Shown here: positions 1 through 12,500 of the stretch, one piece after another
Numbering within the stretch: the stretch's first letter is position 1
Layout: each line of letters starts with the position of its first letter
NCBI RefSeq assembly: GCF_003369915.1
Contig: NC_046676.1
Span: 21,434,001 to 21,498,000 of the forward strand
DNA length: 64,000 bases
Origin: Drosophila miranda
Lineage: Eukaryota; Arthropoda; Insecta; Diptera; Drosophilidae
Reading direction: 5' to 3'
Position numbers and translations under genes: made by a program
Notes under the pieces: generated by a model
Seen by the model: the letters and a program-made list of their open reading frames with translations, nothing else
What the model was told of the DNA's origin: nothing
Database searches by the model: none

Positions 1-2874
1 AGTGATTAACACAATGCGCGGCGGGGAGGGGGGGGGAGGGGTAATATGTTAAAAAATATATAAAAGATTGCATAAGAGGTGATCAAGAAATATGATCTAT
101 GGAAAAACCAACCCACATTTACTCATATTCATATGTAGATATGTATATTTCGATGGCTCTGACGTTTCTCGATCGATCTCTGAGGTTTCCCACAGTTTCC
201 ACACAGATGCACCGGACCGGGCTGGCCCCGCACCGAAATATCACTCAATTAACCCACTAATAACCAATCAAATGCAGCTCTGACCCCGGCATAATATCCC
301 AGTGATTCATGCCGCCGACTGACCCGACTGACTCAGACACCCCAAGTACAAGATGTAGATATCGTAAGAGTACGTATATTTGGCCATACCCATAGCCATA
401 GCCATAGCCATAGCCATAACCATGGCCACATGAGTGGGACAACCACCCGCTGGGTTGTGGGCACTCCGAACAAGCAGAAATCGTATGGGCCATGCACGGC
501 TGATGGCTCATACCTCTGTCCGAGAGTCCGAGAGTCCAAGAGTCAGTGACATAACAAGCGCAAATATTTTGAAAAAAGAAACCAAGCACCAGGTGTGTGT
601 GTGTTGTGTCGTGCCATGTCCATTCTTTGATGGCTGGAACGGGAACGGAACCGAATTGAACTCTATGCCCTACCCAGAGCCAATCGAGTGTGGCAAAATT
701 GTTCAAATCCTTGACCCATTTGTTTGACTTCTCTCTCTCTCTCTCTCTTTTTTTCTTGCTTTAGCCATTTCGGCATTTCCGTTTCTCGTATTGCAAAGTG
801 CAAAAAATAAAACTCCGGTGTTCGTACATACTCCGTTCCTCCGTACACTCGACTCCATTCAATTTGCAGTCATTAAAGCTTTTCGGCCCCATAATTATAA
901 ACCTAAAATGACGCCCCAAAATACGTATATTTTCGCTTGCGGTCTGAGGTTTTATTTTGTATATTTTTTATGTATTTTTTGTGTCACTTTTCTGCTGTTA
1001 AATTAGCGCTTCAGGAAATGGAGGGAGGGGGGGGGGGGGGAGTTTAAGCTGTCCATTAACCCATTTTGGTTAGCGAAATATTGAAAGGGAGGAAGATTAT
1101 AGAAGGGTCTGCCACTCGCGGATATGGCAAGAAGAGCAAACAAGTTTGTGCCCTAAGTCATTCGTTTCCTTTGTGGCCTTTTGTAACTGGAAAATTATGG
1201 ACTGGGAAAACAAGGCTGTTGGGGAGCCCCAGAGAATGTCTCTCTGAATACACTGCTTTCCCTATTAATGCACTGCTTGTTATGTTCACATGGAACCACT
1301 GCTTTTTAAACAGCTGACCTGCGAAGAATAATTTTCAATCAGTGCTTACAATCACTTGATAATGGCAACTGATCGATTAACTTTTGAGCACAGTCCCATT
1401 AGTGATTTATTTCGTGCGCCCACATCAGAATCCTCCCACACCAGGGCACACCATGAATCCAATCCAGTCAGTCATCAGCTTTTTAGGTGAGTTTCATATT
1501 CGCATAAGTAGTCCTCGGATCAAGGCATTTCAGCCGCCATCAGTCGATCTGCCAGAGAAGTGCATCATTTGGCAAAAGAATTCAATTCAGAGTGTGTTGG
1601 CGTGAGAAGAAGCAGGCAAAGGAGGACAGAGACGTCGAGGGAGTCCCACTTCAAAAGCCATTCAACTCTTGATTGACGGTGGCAGTGGGGACCGCACTCT
1701 CAAGTGTTATTTGCTTTAATAACCACTCGAGAATTGCATATCTTCGTGCGGACGGAGTGGTGGTGAGCTGGTGCGCCGGTCGTTGACCCTCCATTTGGTG
1801 GAAGCCAATTCCGATCCACTTAGCGGCTTCAGAGGGCTCAGAGTGCCCAAAGCACTTGGCGACTCATTGAGCTTTGAGTATGGCTTCTATGCGTATGATA
1901 TCTGGCCCACGCCCAGTCACGCCCAATTTCGAGTGGCACCCGCAGCCAAATGAAGCCTCAAGCCCCCAAAGAATATGCAAATGCGGTGGGAGAACAAAAG
2001 CAAATCAAAGTAAGCCCCAATGGGGGAATCAAAGAAACCTTGCTGTTCACACAATAAATCACGACAACCAGAACAGCCATACCCATAGCGATAGCTCTGG
2101 CTCTGGCTATAGCCATTGTAATTACAACAGCAACGGCAACAGCAACAATAGACATCTGGCCGACAAAACTAAGCCAAGACTGTTGACCATTTTGTCGCTG
2201 AAGCGTGCGGCAAAATGTTTTGTTTTGTTTTTTTTTCTTGTCTGTGTCTGTGTCTGTCTTTTGTTGGGTTATTCTTTATATTCACCAAAGGCAAAGACAA
2301 ACACGCAGAAAAAAAGGAGGCGAAATTATGCGGAAAATTACAATGCATAGAAATTTTTGTGCCGTTGAGCGACAGATCTAATCGTGAATTATGTATTTCT
2401 GGGTGTAGGCTAAGGTTGCATAACCTATCCCTTGATATTTTATGTCTTCGTATTGTCCAAAGAGAAAGAGAGACAGAGAGAGAGTTTATGGATCGGTTAT
2501 GCAAGATCAACGAAATAATCTCAAAATTGATTTCACATTTGCCATTCTCTTTCCAACGCTCGAAATCATTTCGAAATGTGCCCTCGGAGAACACAGAATA
2601 ACGGCCGAAGAGGGGAATAACTAACCATTTATTTTTGGTACGGTAGTAAATGATCCTTCTTGGCTATGAAGATAAAATAGAGCAGAATTGAGCTTTTAAT
2701 AGGTAATAACCCGTACTAACAAAAGATATTATTACTGATCTGCCAACTGTTCACACGGCTTGATCTCCAATTCAAGTGCCTAGAACAAGTATGATAAATC
2801 TGTTTACCCAAGAACCTCCATTCGATCCATCTAAAATCCCCCCATTCCGGGCATAACTCTGATTTAATGCAATA
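1..2874. repeat. Long direct repeat, copy 1 (left end cut by window)
   Basis: This segment matches 11545-16080 in the same orientation, from the first base of the window until the sequences part after TAATGCAATA near 2874. Reading the two side by side I see only scattered differences, for example A/G near 524, T/A near 1456, A/G near 1607, A/G near 2284, one T fewer near 2357 and A/C near 2707. There is also a 10-bp length change in the G-rich tract near 25-42. Copy 1 lacks the 1.1-kb element at 12501-13613 and the 561 bp at 13847-14407. No gene is evident inside; small open frames are unsupported. The left boundary lies outside the window. Confidence 0.95.
383..424. repeat. GCCATA hexamer microsatellite
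   Basis: About six imperfect units of CATAGC/GCCATA run in tandem. The same tract is present in the second copy of the long repeat at about 11919-11960. Read on the minus strand it yields an artificial Gly-Tyr repeat that looks like protein but is only the microsatellite. Confidence 0.85.
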
Positions 2875-5015
2875 TGTACTCCACGAGCATTATTCCAGTG
2901 AAAATACACCGCTCCGCACTATTTCAATTTCTGTAACATGAAATGTGTTCCAGTCCCACCTGAACGATAGGTGGCCAGGGCTGAGGGCGACGCGCCATCT
3001 AGCGGAAGTCCAGGGAGGCTCGATGGTGTATGGGGACATCGGGGGGAGCTGGAGCCGTCACTGGAGATATAAGGAAGAGAATAGGATTAGTTATATGTAT
3101 TAGTAAGGGAAAAAGGGATAAATAGGAGTGAAAATATTAGAAAACGTGGATTGGATTATAGAAATCGTGGAGCGTGGACGGAGTAACGTCGAAATTGGAA
3201 ATTTTGTGCTTAAAACAGAAAGTTTGAAGTGAGTACAGAAAAGGCGGGCGATAAAATAGGTTGTAATGCAGAAAATTTTACAAACAGCCGGCAAGGAATA
3301 TAGCCACCAGAACCGGGCCAGAAGGTTTCCTGGAGAGGGACACTGGAGTTCGAGAAAGTCGACTGCAGAGAAGAAGACTGCCCAACGGAACCTGAGTGAG
3401 TTCGTTCCAGTTGCGCGTGTGTGAGCCAAGTAGCGCGGGACGTGTGAAGGGGGAGGGTGAAAGAGAACGATTTAGCTGCCAGGGCGATTCTAGCCACACC
3501 GCACGATCGTTGCATCGCCTTCCAGTGCGTGCCACACGTTTGGTCTCATTCACCAGGTAACAGCCCCGAAACCCTATTCACACACACACACTCGCGCACA
3601 CGTATACTCGGACCTATATAAATTTAGGGCTGACCGGCCACGGCCAGCGATCGCCCACGTCGTTTGAATTTAAAGAAAAAAAACATAATCCGCACTCCAA
3701 ACACCGTTCCACATTAAATGTTATTTTGTTCCGTGTGTTGTCCTTTATTTAGTAATTAGTATTAGCTTAAACCGTTTAACGTACATTGAAAAAAAATATG
3801 TAAAAACACCAACACCTTTCACGAACCTAAATCTGCGATCAGCTGTTCAGTGCCAGAAGATTAACCCTTAGTGGGTGACGCGGGGGTCCCATCAGTCCAC
3901 CGTATTTGGGCGAGCGATTTGTGAAAAAAATATTGTTTATTGTTTATGTCCCGGGGACCCTTAACAAGAGCTCTTGGTAGGTTAAGTCTCCGTAGGGGCC
4001 CGAGTTAAATTAACTCCCGTAAAACTGGATCCACTCATCTACACATATTCCATTACGTATGGGTGAGGGTATCCCTGTTGGTTGAACGAATTTTCAGCAG
4101 TTATTTCCTTGTTTGCCTTTGTGTCGAACGTTTTGGTGTTTCTTAGTGGTTAGTGATAATTTTGAGTATAGCTATTTATTAATGAGAAAGATGAAATTGT
4201 CAATTTACGATTATTAAAGCTTGGATAGATATTGAAGCATGATGCATTAAATTTAAAATAGAGGGAGGACGCGTGGCGTAAGCCATGGATTAGGCCAGCC
4301 GTTACCGTTCCAGCAGAGGGTGGCCAAAATGAACGTTGTGTTTGGTCACAGGTAGGGCGGGCGCGCGAAGTGATAACACCCAAGCTTCACCCACTTGATA
4401 GCCGTCTGTTTATGATTTTCTTTGTTGTTGTTAGGTTGTTGTTAGTTTTGATGTCCCGAGAAGTAGTATGTCTCCTTTTTTGTCTACATTTGGCGGGCAA
4501 GGGGAACTACCCAGCCCTGGGGTCGACAGCTAGCCGGCATTGCCCTCTGGGAAACAAGCCAAGTGTAACAAATGTATGTACATACATGCGCCGAAAGAGA
4601 AAAGTTGCACATTTTCCCGATGGCCAATTAAAATACATACATTCGCATTTCCACAGAGCACAGTTACATATTTCCGCTCAACTTTGCTGCACATTAGCTG
4701 TGGGCACTCTAAAAAGGAGCGAGAAACGAGTTTAGAGACACAAACAGGTGCAACAGCAGAGTTGCGGCTGGGCTGGTTGCTTTATATAATGTTCAGTTGA
4801 CTGAAATATTTCCCAAAGTCCGTATGCATTGTTTAATAAATATCAATCAATTAATAATTTGATAATAATAAAATAGGACGAGTTGACAGCACTGATCGTC
4901 ATCGGACCAGCTGATTGTTTGCAACGATATGTGTATATGTAAATATATTTTGAGTAAGTTGGCAGGACCATCAGTGCAAGATATAATTCGTGAAATTCCG
5001 CAATATTCATAAAAA
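2875..5015. other. Gene-free stretch upstream of rhino
   Basis: No coding exon is convincing here. It holds a CTCF-like site at 2992-3005. A promoter-like tract at 3380-3720 is rich in short GC-rich and CA-rich words, with a TATATAAA box near 3615. A possible non-coding exon donor, CACCAG|GTAACA, lies near 3555. These could be a 5' non-coding exon of a gene further right, but nothing in the sequence links them. A TATATAAT box near 4783 lies about 230 bp before the rhino start codon. Confidence 0.5.
2992..3005 (-). promoter_or_regulatory. Putative CTCF insulator site
   Basis: GCGCCATCTAGCGG reads on the minus strand as CCGCTAGATGGCGC, a near-perfect fit to the CTCF core (CC-x-x-TAG-A/G-TGGCGC). 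It sits about 120 bp inside the unique DNA between the two long repeats and 2 kb upstream of rhino. Binding is inferred from the motif only. Confidence 0.5.
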
Positions 5016-6528
5016 ATGAAAAATACAAAAAAGAAAACGCCCAAATCAAAAACTCCCAATGCCATGAATATTGAAAAAGAATACGGCGTTGAAAACATCA
5101 CAGGAAAGCGCTTCTGCCAAGGAGAAACGCAGTATTTTGTTAAATGGGAGGGCTTTGCGCCAGAGAGCAGCACGTGGGAGCCAATGAAGAACCTTGGGAA
5201 CTGCATCCATCTGTTGGCCCAATTTGAAAACCATGTCTACTACTATAATAGTTGCAGCAAACCGGAAGACCAAAAGCCTATTCAAATCTACGATTGGAAT
5301 AAAAAAGTTGTCCAGCTGAGCGAATCCAGAGCCGAGGAAACATCGCCGGCTTTTGAACCAGTAACCCCAGCAAAAAGTCAAAGGGTGTCGTCAGCCACAT
5401 CCTCCTACTCCTCCTCCTCTTCCTCATCCTCTTCCACCTCTTCGCTTTCCCAACCCCAACCAGATCCAGTTCTGCCTACCAAGCAAACCAAACCCCCACC
5501 ACAACCAGATCTCCCTACCAATGAAAAAAAAGTAAAGTTCGGCGACATACTGGATGCTGAAAAGAAGCATAAGAAAGACGAAGAGAGGAAGCTATCTACG
5601 ACCACCGAAAATACTCACCTCAAAAGCTCCCTTGAGGGTGACGAGGACTGTGTAAGAAAGGAATTATTTATTATTTAAAAGGACAGGACATCAAACTGAA
5701 TCCTAGAACTCCACTACTGTGGTTTCGTGGACTGTTTGGTTTCCTTGCTTTCAAGCAGTAAAATTCATTTGATACTGATTACACTTTCCCCATAACAGAG
5801 TACTTCAGAGGATGAGGAGGATGAACAGGATGAAATTTCTGGCTTAGCGCTTGGGCTCAAGCTGGAAAGCGTGATCCACAAATTTCAAGTGAGAGATGAT
5901 TTGTATCTAGTCGTAAAGTGGATTGGCCGCGATGAGCCTGATATGGTCCATATCGATGATATAAAAGATTTATATTCACATGAAATAAATCAATATTTCC
6001 ACACTATTCAACAGATCAAAGATGACCTGGTGAGTTCTGTGTCTGTCTGTTTGCGTGTGTAGATTTAGTTTAACCTGGCCCTGTGCCCATAACCTTAAAC
6101 GCGCACTTCCGCTCATCGCCAGCTTCTTTTCATAGCTTTACAGTTCGACGCTCGCAGAATTTGAGCCATGAGCCATGAAAACTTCACTTTGCCTTCGGGT
6201 CAAGATAAATGCCATCGGAATACAAAAACAAAAACACAAGCGAAAACGAAGCATCTCCATCCGGTCTACCACCGAAACAACTTGCTGGAAACGTTTTCCT
6301 ATATGCCACTTACCATACTTTTGGATTCTGTATGGACCATGCACCATTCACAGGCACATATGCACCTGTATCTGCATTTTCTGCAATTCTTCATAAATCA
6401 TTGATAATGTTAGGGCTGTGGCCACATGACAAATTGTTGTACGCATAGAACTTGTTACTTAACAGATTTATGACTGTGCCATAGAAGATTTACGCCAGCT
6501 TCTTCAAGGGATACAGAATTCAGTGTAA
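5016..6528 (+). CDS. rhi: Rhino-like HP1 family protein (chromo + chromoshadow)
   Basis: Three exons, 5016-5651, 5799-6029 and 6466-6528, join in phase with GT..AG introns into about 309 aa. A chromodomain covers residues about 22-75: EYGVENITGKRF, then FVKWEGF, then STWEPMKNLGNC. The cage aromatics Y, W and F are all present. The glycine in ITGKRF aligns with Rhino Gly31, the residue that I recall separates Rhino from other HP1 proteins (which carry an acidic or amide residue there) and that supports Kipferl binding. A Ser-rich, Pro-rich and Lys-rich hinge follows. The chromoshadow domain (GLKLESVIHKFQ, DDLYLVVKW, MVHIDDIKDLY, QYF) matches Rhino more closely than HP1a. In flies Rhino binds H3K9me3 at dual-strand piRNA clusters in germline nuclei and licenses their transcription with Deadlock and Cutoff. 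The hinge is shorter than in D. melanogaster (418 aa). A lineage-specific rhino paralogue is the main alternative. Confidence 0.82.
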
Positions 6529-6567
6529 TGGAATGAATTCTCATACCCTACACGTGTCTACACTCAC

Positions 6568-6909
6568 TCTGCTGTTCCTACAATTGTAGATTTCGTGCTC
6601 AAGATCAAGTTGCGAAAATTATGAGACTTCGGCTTGGGGTTTTTGGTTTCCATTTGGCTTATCTGTGGCATCTGTTGACAGCTGCTTCCAACGGCGATGA
6701 CGACGACGCCTTTGCTTTGAACCTTTCGGCTTAGCAACTGGCGAATCACAGCTCTTATTTCTGCTTTGGCTCCTATCCATGGCATGTTCGTTTGGCTAGA
6801 ACAAGCCAATAACTCCCTCGCACTATGTAGGCGTTTAAGACGCTCCATGGTTCGTTCAACCTGGGGCCAGAGTCCCAGAAAGAAGTCCGAAAACCCACAA
6901 TTGTGATCT
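6568..6909 (-). other. Possible coding exon antisense and just downstream of rhino
   Basis: The minus strand has a long open stretch that begins after a good acceptor (TGTCTTCAG) near 6910. It reaches a strong donor (AGCAGA|GTGAGT) near 6568. The frame reads DFFLGLWPQVERTMERLKR and then a helix-like Arg/Leu/Ala segment; its first ATG is at 6848 and its stop is at 6564. A second frame, starting at an ATG near 6780, ends in a basic, plausible C-terminus (SKQRRRRHRRWKQ) near 6626, so two frames compete and both may be chance. I do not recognise either. Possibilities are an exon of an unrecognised spliced gene, a decayed gene, or noise. Confidence 0.25.
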
Positions 6910-8196
6910 TGTATTGATGTGCTGAAGACAGAAGAGAGACATGCTCATGCTGCTCTCTGGGATGTGTGGTTTAATGGCTGTATCACACTGCTGTAACCTT
7001 CAATCAGGCCCCGACTAGACCCATTCGAACCAAACTCAAAGCACCCAAGTGACATGTACACATGGATCGAGGGAGACACACCTAGACGGAGTAGCGCATG
7101 TTGACTGGACTAGCACTAGCACGCCTGTGGCGTGGTCAGGCTAATGTGTCCATTTGGCTGACGCTTGCGCCATTTCAATGTCATTTGTAAGCTGCCTGCT
7201 GCTTGCTGATTGCATATTTCAGCAGTTTACACAATTTTCTTGGATTGCATCGCACAGATCATAAGCGAACGCTTTTTGTTGTATTGCTCGAATGAATGTT
7301 TGCTTAGATTCGCACTCAGATTGTCCGTACATATAAATATATCTGTTTTTATGGCTAATTAAATGACTTTGGCTAGACCCTGTAACTCATTTAATAGCTG
7401 CTTGAATGGCTTACAGCTAATTACAACTTTTATTAAATTAACTTAAAGTGTTTAGAGCAGAGGTCAGTCGTTAGTTTGAATTTTAAAAAACATTTAAGTC
7501 CGTTAACTAAAGCTAGGGTAATCACAAAAAGGCAGTGTAAAGTTACAGATCAGTACGGTCTTAATTCAATCTCTTATTCTTCATGAAGCACAGTTCATAT
7601 ATTAGATATGATTTATAACTAGCTAATATTTCGATTTGTGCTTGGGGTTCATCAAAATTTTAGTGTTTTTTTGGTTGGGTTATTTGGGTTTACCCTTACT
7701 TTGTTCAGGGAATTAACACGTTCATATGCATACATTAGTGCATAATATAATCAATTATCTCTGTATTTGTACGTCCAAGGCGTGCCGGCACTCGCAGCCC
7801 AGCGATCTATTATTATTTTCCATTGTTGCTGTGCAATTTATTCGCTTCTACCTTCCTGATTTCTGTGTTTCTGGGCTGCCTTCGACTTTGGCGTTCATTG
7901 AATTATGTCTGTGTTGGAATTAGACCCGCTGTCCGTGGCATTTGCTGTTGTCGCTGAGGTTGGAACTAGTTTTGCCATACATTCTCGTATGTGTATGGCA
8001 TTTTCGAGGAGTGGAGTGGAGTGGAGTGGCTAGCAGATAGGAAAAGGGAAATTAGATCTGCAAAATATTTTCATTTTAAGGTAGCTTTTTTAATTGCCTT
8101 ACCAAAATTATTCAAATTGCATATCGGCAGCAACAATTTTAATTTCCTCCGCAGAAGACACCGAAAAATAGTAAATTTTCTGATTATGAAACCTTT

Positions 8197-8237
<41 letters not shown>

Positions 8238-11200
8238 AAATTTTGTTTTGTGTGAGCCAAAAATTTGCATTTAATTTCAGTCTTTTTGTGGCTGGCATTA
8301 CAACAACACACAGTGGGCTGCAATGTGATAATTTTCTCTCTCGTTTGACCATTTTTGGCTGTGGATGTAATTACGCCCAAGGCAGCGGCAGCGGCAGCCT
8401 CATTTATGACGCTTTGCATATGCTAGACAACAAATCGGAAAGAAACCAAAAATGTGTTTTCTATGTTGTGGTTGTTGTTGTAATGCAATTTGTTTAACGC
8501 TTCGTTTATTACCAAAAACAGCAGCGATTTGAGGTTAGATGTGTGGCAGCAGCAACAACAACTTTCGGGTCGCGTAGGCAGAGCTGATCCTCTCTCTCTG
8601 TTATTCTTTTGGTATACTCTCTTGGTTTTACTGTAAATATTTGTGTTCCTCCTTTGCCTTTTCTGCTATGTGTGTCTCCCTTGCGCTCACTTGTGCGAAT
8701 TTGCAGCTGCCTCTTTCTCTCTGCCTCGCCATGTCCATGTCCCTGCCATTATGTGAGTGTGTGTGTGGGTGTGACTGGCTTGGGTTATTATTTGGTTTGA
8801 CAGTTTAATATACATATTTGGTTATTTGTTCGGTGTTCGTTTTGTTGTGGCACAGCACGAGTCACAATTTGTATTTCTCGTTGTTATCTCTTGTGTGTTG
8901 TGTGTTGTTTGTCTGCTTTGTGCCTTCGGGTTAGAGGTTATTGGAACAGCAATTATATGTGGTTGGTGCGGCTGCTGTTGTTGTTGCAATTGCCTTGCAT
9001 TTATGTGTGTGCGCTGTGAGAGGGAGACAACAAAAGCTGCTCGAGATGGGGGTCGGATTGCCCAACCTGTCTGTGCGATGATTAGCCTGATGGCGATATA
9101 TCGGTTTACACATCGTTTGGCTTCATTACAAGTGATTGATTGTTTGGATTTATGGTATATTTATCATGTGGTTGCTGGAAATCGTACATATATGAGAGCT
9201 GTGAAGACCTAATGGAGGCATTTGGACTTATCCGTCCATGAATCTGTTCCTACTCAATTAAAAATTTGTTCCGTCTCAGAAAAATCTAGGGAAAGTACAC
9301 AACACTAGTAAGGCCTTATAAAACCAACATTTAACGTTGTAACTGGCCTTGTGGCTTGATCTAGTAAAAAGTTTATTTGGTTTCTCTGGCCCCCAAGCTC
9401 ATTCGTCCATGCCAAGTGCATCCTCAGCCGCAGGTGACCTTGCTTTGTTAATATCTGGTTTTTGGGCTTTATTTGGGTACACACCACGCCCTCAGAACGC
9501 CTGACGCCGCGGGCTGTCTTCTTAATTAATTAATTTCACGCCCGTTAAAATAATTAAATTTGCCTTTGTTTTCATTCACTTTTACGGGCGCTCTGATTTT
9601 CATTTATACTGCAGCATTCAAATTAGTTTATACAGCTCTAAAATAAAACAAAAATGTGTTTTTTCATGTATTTTTCGTTGATCTTTTTCTTCGCAGGTAA
9701 AATTTGGCTCTAGCAATGGGAACAACAACAAATAGCAGATGCGTCAAGTTCAGGGTCGACGCTCTTAAATTTGCTTTCCTTTTCTTTGTTTTTGATCATT
9801 TTCATATCTTTTTAAAGTATTTACAGCAATGTGTATTTACTCGAATGTACCGAAAGTACACCTTCTTTCACACATAATTTGTATGCTCGCGAAGAGCTTC
9901 TATTAAGAACTTGTTTAAATATTATTAAGAAATTATAGACTATAGTTTAAAGTTAGTACATTACGTTGGACGAAGTTAACTACGAAGGAATCAATGAAAC
10001 TAGCTATTATTTGAAACAATAAGTTTGTTATACCGTTTAAAGTTTGAAAGCTCAGTCAGATCTATTACTTATCACAATGAACAAAGAATTTGCATAAACA
10101 ATTTTCCAATAAATATGTGTATTAGTATAGCCAATTTTCATGTGACATCTGATACTTTTTGAGCATATTCATGGTCAAACGGGGCATCGATCGTTTTGAA
10201 AAATCACTAACCCACATCAGCCGCATGGCATGGCTCTCAATGTTCAGTGCTGTATCGAATATCCTATTCTAGCCGGACTATAAAAATAAAATTGAACTTC
10301 CATTGAATTCGCGCAGATACTTTGCCCAAATGTCAATGGGTTGTTAACCAAAATTGCAATTCAGACAAACCATACCCCCTCGCACTCTTCCGGCAGAAGT
10401 GGTTGACATTTTTGCTTGACTTTTTGAATTATTTCCAGCAGCACTGCCCCGCAAACCGTTGCGGTGGGGCAAGGGAAGGGAAATTATTTTGCATTGGTAT
10501 TTCTTTTGTTGCTCTTTCGGGGTGTGTTCCGCTCCAATGGAATGGGGCGGAGCGGTGGGAGACTGCATTGATAAAAATTAGCTTTATATGTAAATTTCGG
10601 CAATTTTCACTGCATTCTTTCGATCCGATTTGAGGTTAGCCCCGGTCTGACAATTGGGCGCTGTTCAGGTGGGCGGGATCATGCTGAAAATATCTGGGGA
10701 GTCACTTAATGGCTGCATTCTTGAATTCATTTTAAGCAACATTTTAAATAATTTAAATTTTAAGAAGATAGAATGATTTAATTGCTTTAAAAAACATACC
10801 TAAAATGGATATGCCTGTTGCCATCTTGCTCCCTCTCAAGCGTAACACAGGCTTTGTCTCGCTTTGGGTTATTTTGTAGGTTTCTTTTGGTATTTTCTAC
10901 GCCTACGATTTCCGCTTTTCGCCCAGCTACAAATGTGCGGCATTTTGTCTACGCGAAACGCTTGTGGCATGACTCACAGGCACCGTTACTGCCAATGTAG
11001 ATGTCGTTGCCACGCCCCATTGGAGTGCATTGAACGCAATTACTTCTCTTTCTCGTTTCTCGCTTCGGACCCCACTCGAATTGCCATACACCTTTTCGCT
11101 TTTCTTTTTAATTGGGATTTCTTGTGTTTTACTGCCTCTCTGCTTTGGCAACTGCTTTTCCACAACGTTTTCTTTCTGCATTTGTTTCGTTTCACTTTCG

Positions 11201-11544
11201 CGTCGCCAACTTGTTGCAACTGTGCCACTCGGCTGCCAGTTGGGCGTTGCTTTTACGGCTTCCCACTTGGCCGCACCGCCGACCACAGCACCCCACCAGC
11301 CCCCTAGCATCGAACTGTCGGGGTCCGAGTCGGTGGTCATTTGGGTGCCGGGCACTCGAGCAGAACTCGTGCTGCAAATCGCGGATTTCTTTTGACAATT
11401 TGTGGCAGGCGGTCGCATAAATCATAAACCGAAATCCAACATTTTTGGCAAAAAAAGAAAGTGTTGACACTAAGCGGAAGCGTTGCTGGAAGGGCAGTTG
11501 AGGCAGTTGCCATTCGCCAAAGGGGCGAAAGTCGCAGCAAATTG
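6910..11544. other. Non-coding stretch between rhino and the second long repeat
   Basis: I see no convincing exon. The stretch is AT-rich with scattered homopolymers and a TG microsatellite at about 8197-8235. Several open frames up to about 170 codons exist at 10800-11540 on both strands. They overlap one another, show no family resemblance and lack codon structure, so I read them as chance frames in a GC-richer patch. Confidence 0.6.
8197..8235. repeat. TG dinucleotide microsatellite
   Basis: An almost uninterrupted TG tract, with one TGCG interruption near its left end. It is non-coding and produces artificial Cys-Val or Thr-His runs in translation. Confidence 0.9.
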
Positions 11545-12500
11545 AGTGATTAACACAATGCGCGGGGGGGGGAGGGGTAATATGTTAAAAAATATATAAA
11601 AGATTGCATAAGAGGTGATCAAGAAATATGATCTATGGAAAAACCAACCCACATTTACTCATATTCATATGTAGATATGTATATTTCGATGGCTCTGACG
11701 TTTCTCGATCGATCTCTGAGGTTTCCCACAGTTTCCACACAGATGCACCGGACCGGGCTGGCCCCGCACCGAAATATCACTCAATTAACCCACTAATAAC
11801 CAATCAAATGCAGCTCTGACCCCGGCATAATATCCCAGTGATTCATGCCGCCGACTGACCCGACTGACTCAGACACCCCAAGTACAAGATGTAGATATCG
11901 TAAGAGTACGTATATTTGGCCATACCCATAGCCATAGCCATAGCCATAGCCATAACCATGGCCACATGAGTGGGACAACCACCCGCTGGGTTGTGGGCAC
12001 TCCGAACAAGCAGAAATCGTATGGGCCATGCACGGCTGATGGCTCGTACCTCTGTCCGAGAGTCCGAGAGTCCAAGAGTCAGTGACATAACAAGCGCAAA
12101 TATTTTGAAAAAAGAAACCAAGCACCAGGTGTGTGTGTGTTGTGTCGTGCCATGTCCATTCTTTGATGGCTGGAACGGGAACGGAACCGAATTGAACTCT
12201 ATGCCCTACCCAGAGCCAATCGAGTGTGGCAAAATTGTTCAAATCCTTGACCCATTTGTTTGACTTCTCTCTCTCTCTCTCTCTTTTTCTTGCTTTAGCC
12301 ATTTCGGCATTTCCGTTTCTCGTATTGCAAAGTGCAAAAAATAAAACTCCGGTGTTCGTACATACTCCGTTCCTCCGTACACTCGACTCCATTCAATTTG
12401 CAGTCATTAAAGCTTTTCGGCCCCATAATTATAAACCTAAAATGACGCCCCAAAATACGTATATTTTCGCTTGCGGTCTGAGGTTTTATTTTGTATATTT

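Noticed and set aside
257-706. Minus-strand frame with a Gly-Tyr repeat, also present in the second long-repeat copy (about 11793-12392)
   Set aside because: The repeat is the translation of the GCCATA microsatellite; nothing else in the frame looks like a protein, and both copies differ in length only because of a start further upstream.
10800-11540. Several overlapping open frames of 90-160 codons on both strands
   Set aside because: They overlap in all frames, lack motifs and consistent codon use, and are best explained by chance in a locally GC-rich patch.
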